From positions 1-41,207 of the forward strand of contig JAAYPS010000113.1 in assembly GCA_012519655.1 (NCBI GenBank): a stretch of DNA of 41,207 nucleotides. Direction: 5' to 3'. Below the pieces are notes generated by a model. The model saw only the letters and a list, made by a program, of their open reading frames with translations, was not told the DNA's origin and did no database searches. The DNA is from Clostridiaceae bacterium. GTDB taxonomy: Bacteria; Bacillota; Clostridia; DSM-8532. Below are positions 34,988 to 41,207 of this stretch, one piece after another. Positions within the stretch are counted from its first letter, which is position 1. Each line of letters starts with the position of its first letter. The translations under genes were made by a program, and so were the position numbers.

Positions 34988-36466
34988 GTGAAGCATGTTC
35001 TGGCATTTGATTATGGGGCCAGTAGTGGTAGAGCCATCTTGGGCAGCTACGACGGAGAAAGACTTACCTTAAAAGAAATCCATCGCTTTTCTAATGATCC
35101 TGTTATGGTGGGTGGTAGTCTACATTGGGATATATTAAGACTCTATCATGAACTAAAACAAGGCATATTAAAAGCAAAAAAAGAAACGGGCATAAGTATT
35201 GATAGTATTGGGATAGACACCTGGGGTGTGGATTTTGGTCTTTTGGATAAAAACGATGTATTACTTGGAAATCCATATCACTATAGAGATTCCTATACCG
35301 ACGGTATGATTGAAGAAGCTTTGAGGGTAGTCAGCCGCGAAAGAATTTATAAGGATACAGGCATTGCATTTCAAAAGTTTAACACACTGTATCAACTACT
35401 TGCATTGGTGAAAAATAAATCAACATTGCTTGAAAATGCCGAAACCTTGCTTTTTACACCTGACCTTTTAAACTTTTTTTTAACAGGTAATAAAAGCTGT
35501 GAATTTACTATTGCATCAACCTCACAAATGCTTTTGGCAGGCCGTGGAACTTGGGCCTATGATTTACTAAATGAGCTGGGTATACCCATTCAGATTCTGC
35601 CAGAGATTATTGATTCTTGTAATTTTGTCGGAAAACTTAGAAAATCTGTACAAGATGAACTTGGAATAAATGAAATACCAGTGATAGCAGTTGCAAGCCA
35701 TGATACAGGGTCAGCTGTTATTTCTGCTCCACTTGAAGATAGCAACGATGCATATATAAGTAGTGGAACCTGGTCTCTATTGGGTACCGAAAGAGAAAAG
35801 CCTGTAATCAATGAAAAAACACTAAAATACAATTACACAAATGAGGGTGGCATCAATAGAACTGTTCGCCTTCTTGTGAATATTATGGGACTTTGGGTAT
35901 ATCAAGAATGCAGAAGAGCTTGGAGAAAACAAGGTATAGAGATAAGCTATGATGAAATGGATGCCATGGCAGAAGCTGCGAAACCCTTCCAATCATTCAT
36001 TGACGTGGATGATGAAACTTTTTATAGTCCTGGTAACATGCCTGAAAAAGTGGTTGAATTCTGTAAAAAAACAGGGCAGAGTGCGCCTGCAGACAAAGGA
36101 AGTATTATAAGAATTGTAATGGAGAGCCTTGCCCTGAAATACAGAAGTTCAGTGGAAGGTTTAGAAGAAATAGTGGGTAATAGAGTTCCAGCTCTTCACA
36201 TCGTGGGTGGAGGATGTAAGAATACTATACTTAGCCAGTATACTGCCGACGTATTAAATCGTCCTGTTACAGCAGGTCCAATAGAGGCTACAGCTATTGG
36301 TAATGTTATGTCACAACTTATTGCATTAAAAGAAATAGAGGATGTAAAGCAGGCTAGAGAAGTAGTAAAAAGGTCATTTCCGACAGAAGAGTATCAGCCT
36401 GAAAACCCTGATTTGTGGGAAGATGCTTATGGTAGATATATGGGAATTATATCTGCTCTTGAATAA
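34988..36466 (+). CDS. Rhamnulokinase-family sugar kinase (FGGY)
   Basis: This 492-residue FGGY kinase has the N-terminal phosphate loop AFDYGASSGRAILG (Asp8, Gly10), GIDTWGVDFGLLD, the catalytic-aspartate motif ASHDTGSAV, and the ATP-site GGGCKN. The GASSGR form is closer to RhaB (L-rhamnulose 1-kinase) than to FucK. It should phosphorylate C1 of L-fuculose or L-rhamnulose. The start is GTG 34988 with GAGGAGGG just upstream. It is directly before the L-fucose isomerase gene; no rhamnose isomerase or aldolase gene is in the window. Confidence 0.88.
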   Translation: MKHVLAFDYGASSGRAILGSYDGERLTLKEIHRFSNDPVMVGGSLHWDILRLYHELKQGILKAKKETGISIDSIGIDTWGVDFGLLDKNDVLLGNPYHYRDSYTDGMIEEALRVVSRERIYKDTGIAFQKFNTLYQLLALVKNKSTLLENAETLLFTPDLLNFFLTGNKSCEFTIASTSQMLLAGRGTWAYDLLNELGIPIQILPEIIDSCNFVGKLRKSVQDELGINEIPVIAVASHDTGSAVISAPLEDSNDAYISSGTWSLLGTEREKPVINEKTLKYNYTNEGGINRTVRLLVNIMGLWVYQECRRAWRKQGIEISYDEMDAMAEAAKPFQSFIDVDDETFYSPGNMPEKVVEFCKKTGQSAPADKGSIIRIVMESLALKYRSSVEGLEEIVGNRVPALHIVGGGCKNTILSQYTADVLNRPVTAGPIEATAIGNVMSQLIALKEIEDVKQAREVVKRSFPTEEYQPENPDLWEDAYGRYMGIISALE

Positions 36467-36551
36467 TATTTAGTGACGAATTTAGGATTGTAATCTTTAA
36501 AATTATATGAAATATAAGAATAATACTATTAAATCCAGGAGGGTTTTGATT

Positions 36552-38345
36552 ATGACAGAACAGAAAAATGAAAACAGACTTATTGGCAGATTGCCTAAAA
36601 TAGGAATTAGACCTGTTATTGACGGCAGAATGCGCGGGGTAAGAGAATCACTTGAAGAGCCTACTATGAATATGGCAAAAGCTTGTGCCAAACTATTAGA
36701 AGAGAATTTGAGATATCCAAATGGTTCACCAGTTGAATGCGTAATAGCCGATACTACGATTGGTGGAGTTGCTGAGGCTGCTCGTTGTGCTGATAAATTT
36801 CAAAAAGAAGGAGTAGCTGTAACTATTACTGTAACACGCTGTTGGTGTTATGGTTCAGAAACCATGGATATGGATCCTAATACAATAAAAGCTGTTTGGG
36901 GATTTAATGGAACCGAGCGTCCAGGAGCTGTATACTTAGCAGCAGTATTGGCAGCACATAATCAAAAAGGCCTACCGGCATTTGGTATTTACGGAAGAGA
37001 CGTTCAGGATGCCACCGATCAGACTATACCTGAAGACGTTAAAGAAAAACTTTTGCGTTTTGCAAAAGCAGCAATTGCAGTTGCCATGATCAGAGGTAAA
37101 TCGTATCTATCCATGGGAACAGTTTCAATGGGTATTGCAGGCTCCATGATGGATTCTGACTTTTTTGAAGATTACCTTGGTATGAGAGTTGAATATATAG
37201 ACTTATCTGAGTATATACGTCGAATTGATGAAGAAATTTACGATAAAGAGGAATATCAAAGAGCCTTAAAGTGGGTTAAAGAGAATTGCAAAGAAGGATC
37301 GGACATTAATGAAGTTAAAAAATCCAGAGAAAAGCTGGACGAAGATTGGGAATTCTGCGTAAAAATGACGTTGATAGCCAAGGATTTAATGGTTGGCAAT
37401 CCGAAACTCAAAGAGTTAGGATATGGCGAGGAAGCTAATGGGCATAATGCAATTTTATCAGGTTTCCAAGGACAGAGACAATGGACTGATCACTTCCCCA
37501 ATGCCGATTTTACCGAGGCAATTTTAAACAGCTCTTTTGACTGGACTGGAGTTAGACAACCTTATCTCGTTGCAACCGAGAATGATAATTTAAATGGTGT
37601 ATCAATGCTATTTGGTCACTTATTAACTAATACTGCTCAAGTATTTGCCGATGTTCGCACTTACTGGAGCCCTGAAGCTGTAGAACGTGTTACAGGATAC
37701 ACACCTACCGGATATGGAGAAAATGGTTTTATACACCTTATAAATTCAGGTGCTGCTGCACTTGATGGTAGCGGACAGCAAACTAAGGACGGACAGCCAG
37801 TAATAAAACCATGGTGGGAAATAACCGAAGATGAAGCACAGAAGTGTTTGGATGCAACAAAGTGGCGTCCTGCTAATACTGGATACTTCCGAGGTGGCGG
37901 TTTCTCATCAAACTTTATGAGTAAAGGTGGAATGCCTATAACCTTGACCAGGTTAAATCTTGTGAAAGGATTAGGACCTGTTCTACAGATTGCAGAGGGA
38001 TATACTGTTGAACTTCCTGACAATGTTCATGAAATATTAAACAAAAGAACTGACCCGACATGGCCTACAACCTACTTTGCTCCAAGAACTACAGGTAAAG
38101 GCGCTTTTAAGGACGTTTATTCTGTTATGGCCAATTGGGGAGCAAATCATGGTGCATTTAGCTATGGACATATTGGTGCAGATCTAATAACATTAGCATC
38201 AATGCTAAGAATTCCAGTTAATATGCATAATGTTGAAGATGATAAAATATACAGACCAAGTGCATGGACAGCATTTGGAACTAAGGATTTAGAAGGTTCA
38301 GATTTCAGAGCATGCAAAACATTTGGACCGCTATATAAAAAATAA
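36552..38345 (+). CDS. fucI: L-fucose isomerase (also D-arabinose isomerase type)
   Basis: This 597-residue cytoplasmic manganese-dependent isomerase converts L-fucose to L-fuculose (and D-arabinose to D-ribulose in many homologues). The Glu in [10 protein letters not shown] and the Asp in [10 protein letters not shown] are 24 residues apart, exactly as Glu337/Asp361 of the E. coli enzyme, and [13 protein letters not shown] carries the third metal ligand. Length is normal (E. coli 591). The start is ATG 36552 after CAGGAGGG; a longer frame from 36507 has no ribosome site. It is last in the operon, followed by a terminator. Confidence 0.95.
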   Translation: MTEQKNENRLIGRLPKIGIRPVIDGRMRGVRESLEEPTMNMAKACAKLLEENLRYPNGSPVECVIADTTIGGVAEAARCADKFQKEGVAVTITVTRCWCYGSETMDMDPNTIKAVWGFNGTERPGAVYLAAVLAAHNQKGLPAFGIYGRDVQDATDQTIPEDVKEKLLRFAKAAIAVAMIRGKSYLSMGTVSMGIAGSMMDSDFFEDYLGMRVEYIDLSEYIRRIDEEIYDKEEYQRALKWVKENCKEGSDINEVKKSREKLDEDWEFCVKMTLIAKDLMVGNPKLKELGYGEEANGHNAILSGFQGQRQWTDHFPNADFTEAILNSSFDWTGVRQPYLVATENDNLNGVSMLFGHLLTNTAQVFADVRTYWSPEAVERVTGYTPTGYGENGFIHLINSGAAALDGSGQQTKDGQPVIKPWWEITEDEAQKCLDATKWRPANTGYFRGGGFSSNFMSKGGMPITLTRLNLVKGLGPVLQIAEGYTVELPDNVHEILNKRTDPTWPTTYFAPRTTGKGAFKDVYSVMANWGANHGAFSYGHIGADLITLASMLRIPVNMHNVEDDKIYRPSAWTAFGTKDLEGSDFRACKTFGPLYKK

Positions 38346-38451
38346 AGTGCCAAACAGGCATGAAACTTGATAATAACACGATTAGTATATATAATAGTAA
38401 GCAATAACTATTAAAGTGTGTTAATTATATTTAAGAGATTTAACAAATAGC

Positions 38452-38493
38452 CATCCAGTATTAACTGCAAAGTTAATATTGGATGCTTTTGTT
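38452..38493 (+). terminator. Intrinsic terminator of the deoxysugar operon
   Basis: A 15-bp stem (38452-38466 with 38471-38485, one G-T pair) with a GCAA loop is followed by CTTTTGTTT. It lies about 105 bases after fucI and before the AraC-type regulator, closing the operon. Confidence 0.85.
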
Positions 38494-38552
38494 TCAAGAC
38501 TATTACTGCTAAATATTTACACAGTGATTTTACGCATCGGTGGAGGATAGAC

Positions 38553-40910
38553 ATGAATCGATTTATTGGATCGAAAACTCTACGTAAAATTTTCATATAT
38601 GTTGTAACAACGGCTTTAATTATGGTACTTAGCATATCTAGTATTCTATACACAGATTATGAAAAGATTGGTCTGAAAACAGTCAACGACTATAATATCC
38701 GTTATCTTGGTCAAGTCAGCTATCATATTTCTTTTATGCTTGATTCTGTTTTTGAATACAGTGTTATGCAATATTCTGATCCAGATATCCAAAAGTTCAT
38801 GCATACAACAGAAACAGGGGATGTTGCTTACTTTAATTATATTAGAAGCATCGGTAGATTACAAAATACACTCCTTGTTTCTCCTATGATTCACTCCGTT
38901 GTACTTTATAATGTACATACCGATAGAGCATATTCAACCTCCCCAGTCGAGGGTAAGCAGGATGAACAACTGAATGACATATTCAAAAAAAGAAAAAATG
39001 TTGATATCCTAAAACCTATACCACGCATCATAAATAATGATGTTTATATCCGCGATAGAGCCTCTTAAAATGAAAGAATAAAACTGTTTACATTCTTTAT
39101 TGCCGATGGAATAACCCAAAGTAAACCTGAAAGTGCTTTAGCTGTAAATATGAGTACAGAATGGCTTTTTGACAATTTGAACTTGAGTACTACAAGTTTT
39201 AATGAAGATGAATCCAAATTGATGATTATTGATGAAAATGGAATAGTTGTTGCTGATGGCAGCGACTCGACAAGAGAGTTTGAAAAGCTGGAACAGATTT
39301 ATATTGATGAGATAGAAAGATTTAAAGAGCAAGGCGGTTCATTTATTGTTGAATTGCCTGATGATAAGAAGGTTGTGACCTGTTTTCCCATGCCAAATTC
39401 AAATTGGATTTTGGTTAATGAACAGCCTTATGACACAGTATTTTACTATATTAATCAAGCAAGAAGCAGAACAATTTTTGCGGTAGCAATATTTATTATA
39501 ATAACTATTATTGCAGCTTTTATCAGCTCGAAGAGCATTTATAATCCAATAAATAATATGGTTTATCAGATTAAACGCTCACTATCAAGAAATGTAGCTG
39601 CATCCAGCTCAGATAATGATTTTGCTTATATACAGAAAGCCTTTGATATAAGTATAAAGCACATAAATGAGCTGGAAGAATATAAGGAAAGTACCCGTGA
39701 TTTACTCAAAGAGTATACAATTAAAATGCTCATAGAAGATAATAATTCGCATATGCCCAATATTCCCGAGGGGACATTTGATGATATTGCTGTTTTGTCC
39801 CATAAAGGAGAAATGATTATTGTTTTACTAAAAATAGATCAATATGCAAAATTCATAGCGAAAGGAAATGATTATAGAAAATCTATCTTATTTATGATTA
39901 TAAACCGAATAGAAGAAGAACTGTCGGATAGATATGTGTTTGATATTATCACAATGGGTAATGGCGAAATTACGCTTTTTATTAATATCAGTGAAAATTT
40001 ACGCCGAAAAAGCATTATAGAAATTAAATCAATTATCTCAAGCATCCAGGAATATATTATTAGCGTAGCCGAAACATCTTTTAGCGCATTTATAAGCGAG
40101 CCGGTTAAGAGTCAAAAGTCTCTGTCCTCATGCTACATGGAGTTGAAAAAAGTTGTTAAATACCGCATTATGTATAGCTCAAAATGCATTTTAGATGAAG
40201 ATAGCATTAAATCAAAAATGACAGAAGTAGTTCATGAGTATCCTGAGAGTATTGAAGAAAATATTAATAAAAATCTCAAGACTGGGAATTTAGAGAACAC
40301 CTTGGCGGAATTTAGGTTATTTATGGACTATGTACAGGCTATGGATGTAGATAATTTCCTTATGAGCCTTTCCAGACTTGCGATTTCTATTAACAAAACC
40401 GTTAATCAAATTAATATTAATAGGATTGGAGAGATTAGTTTAAATTTCAATGAATTTTTCATCGCTATATCTAGCGCTGAAACAATTGATGATATTAAAA
40501 GTGAGTTCTGTAATTTAATTGTTTTAATAAACGAACAACAAGAAGAAACAACTCAAACAAGGAATCATCATATAGCACAGCTTATTATTGAATACATAGA
40601 ACAGAATTACAATGATAAGAGTTTAAATTTGAAGGAACTAGCATCTAATTTCAAAATTTCCTATGGATATATGCTGCTTATTTTTAAAGAAAGCCAGAAT
40701 CAATCTCTGCCAGAATACTTGAATATGGTTAGATTGAAAAAAGCCGCAGAACTTCTGTGTACAACTGGAGACAGTGTTTCAAAGATAATGAATAATGTTG
40801 GTTATGACAATGAAAGCAATTTCTACCGTTTGTTCAAAAAACACTTTGGAGCAACGCCGAGGCAGTACCGTATCAATAGAACAGCAGCACAAAAATCAAA
40901 TAGTACATAA
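38553..40910 (+). pseudogene. Membrane-anchored AraC-family sensor-regulator interrupted by one in-frame stop
   Basis: One reading frame of 786 codons runs from ATG 38553 to the stop at 40908-40910, except for TAA at codon 172 (39066-39068). Reading through gives ...RDRAS, stop, NERIKLFTFF, with no shift. Domains: transmembrane helix (about 10-33), extracellular sensor (about 35-305), second helix (about 307-326), cytoplasmic linker, and a C-terminal AraC DNA-binding pair (LKELASNFKISYGYMLLIFK; IMNNVGYDNESNFYRLFKKH, GATPRQYR). Such proteins usually lie next to LplB-type sugar transporters and control them; the transporter starts at 41061. If the stop is real, products would be a 171-residue membrane stub and a possible 586-residue fragment from ATG 39150. 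It could also be a sequencing error or a read-through. Confidence 0.8.
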
Positions 40911-41060
40911 ATCTTAAAATTTAATAGTATTGATATACATAATTATAGAAATATAGCAGTATGCAATCTTAGCCGTTTTGAGTATGATTTTATTGTGGTA
41001 AAGCTACAAGTTAAAACTACAATGTGCACCACAGAAAAAATTAGAAAGATAGGCGGTTAT

Positions 41061-41207
41061 ATGCTGAATAAACAAACTAATATTTTCAAACTCAAGATGA
41101 ATAGATTGCCAAGCTATAAGAAGAAAAAAACAATAGCTATTACCATAATGGCTATTCCTGCTCTTATTTGTCTTTTTGTATTTAACTATATGCCAATGTT
41201 TGGATTA
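41061..41207 (+). CDS. ABC transporter permease, LplB/aldouronate type (N-terminal part)
   Basis: Forty-nine codons are present before the window ends. A basic N-terminus (residues 1-26) precedes the first transmembrane helix ending LICLFVFNYMPMFGL, the hallmark start of LplB-type permeases for complex sugars, such as aldouronate or oligosaccharide importers. The ribosome site is modest (AGGCGG, six bases upstream). It is preceded by a large AraC-type regulator, the usual partner. The rest of the transporter lies beyond the window. Confidence 0.75.
   Translation, partial: MLNKQTNIFKLKMNRLPSYKKKKTIAITIMAIPALICLFVFNYMPMFGL

Noticed and set aside
34988-38345. Classical fucose/rhamnose operon or propanediol microcompartment
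   Set aside because: No aldolase, lactaldehyde reductase, diol dehydratase or shell protein gene is present in the window.
38553-40910. Two separate genes in place of one broken regulator
   Set aside because: Both parts are in the same frame, the intervening codons continue the sensor domain, and ATG 39150 has no ribosome site.
1-41207. tRNA, rRNA, CRISPR arrays, prophage, insertion sequences, attachment sites or replication origin
   Set aside because: Reading both strands gave no cloverleaf, rRNA-like block, regularly spaced repeats, transposase, integrase or DnaA-box cluster.

Overview
The window looks like the chromosome of a low-GC Gram-positive anaerobe of the Clostridia that lives on plant polysaccharides. 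The evidence is AT-rich intergenic DNA, strong AGGAGG-type ribosome sites, a GH67 alpha-glucuronidase, a hexuronate epimerase, S-layer-homology (SLH) proteins, a near-consensus CcpA (cre) site and a clostridial ferredoxin. I cannot name the species from sequence alone. No rRNA, tRNA, CRISPR array, integrase or transposase was seen.

Positions 1-16,000 hold carbohydrate and cell-surface genes: a partial unknown gene, GH67 alpha-glucuronidase, an AraC regulator, an AraR-like GntR/LacI hybrid repressor with a 22-bp palindromic operator in front of it, an alpha/beta hydrolase, a CPBP membrane protease, an SLH-NlpC/P60 wall hydrolase, two polysaccharide deacetylases, a truncated response regulator, aldose 1-epimerase, a second AraC regulator, and tagaturonate epimerase uxaE behind a cre site and an inverted repeat.

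Positions 16,000-25,600 hold a DUF1294 membrane protein, two small possibly surface- or spore-associated proteins, a TPP riboswitch with promoter and terminator in front of a thiamine-precursor ABC transporter (ThiX-ThiY-ThiZ type), a DUF1836-NfeD-flotillin cluster, a two-cluster ferredoxin and a divergent DeoR repressor.

Positions 25,900-38,350 are the most interesting part. This is a single eight-gene operon: L-sorbose-1-phosphate-reductase-like dehydrogenase, lipoyl E2, E3, fused E1 alpha-beta, sorbitol-6-phosphate-2-dehydrogenase-like SDR, PHP-domain protein, rhamnulokinase-family kinase and L-fucose isomerase. It has isomerase and kinase but no fuculose-phosphate aldolase. I propose that it moves the carbonyl of a 6-deoxyketose 1-phosphate to the methyl end, through a hexitol phosphate. 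The resulting acetoin-like 1-deoxyketose 6-phosphate would then be cleaved by the TPP/lipoyl complex to acetyl-CoA and a tetrose phosphate. This is inference, but it explains every redox enzyme in the operon.

After a terminator, positions 38,550-41,207 carry a membrane-anchored AraC-type sensor-regulator interrupted by a single in-frame TAA, and then the start of an LplB-type sugar ABC permease that runs off the window.
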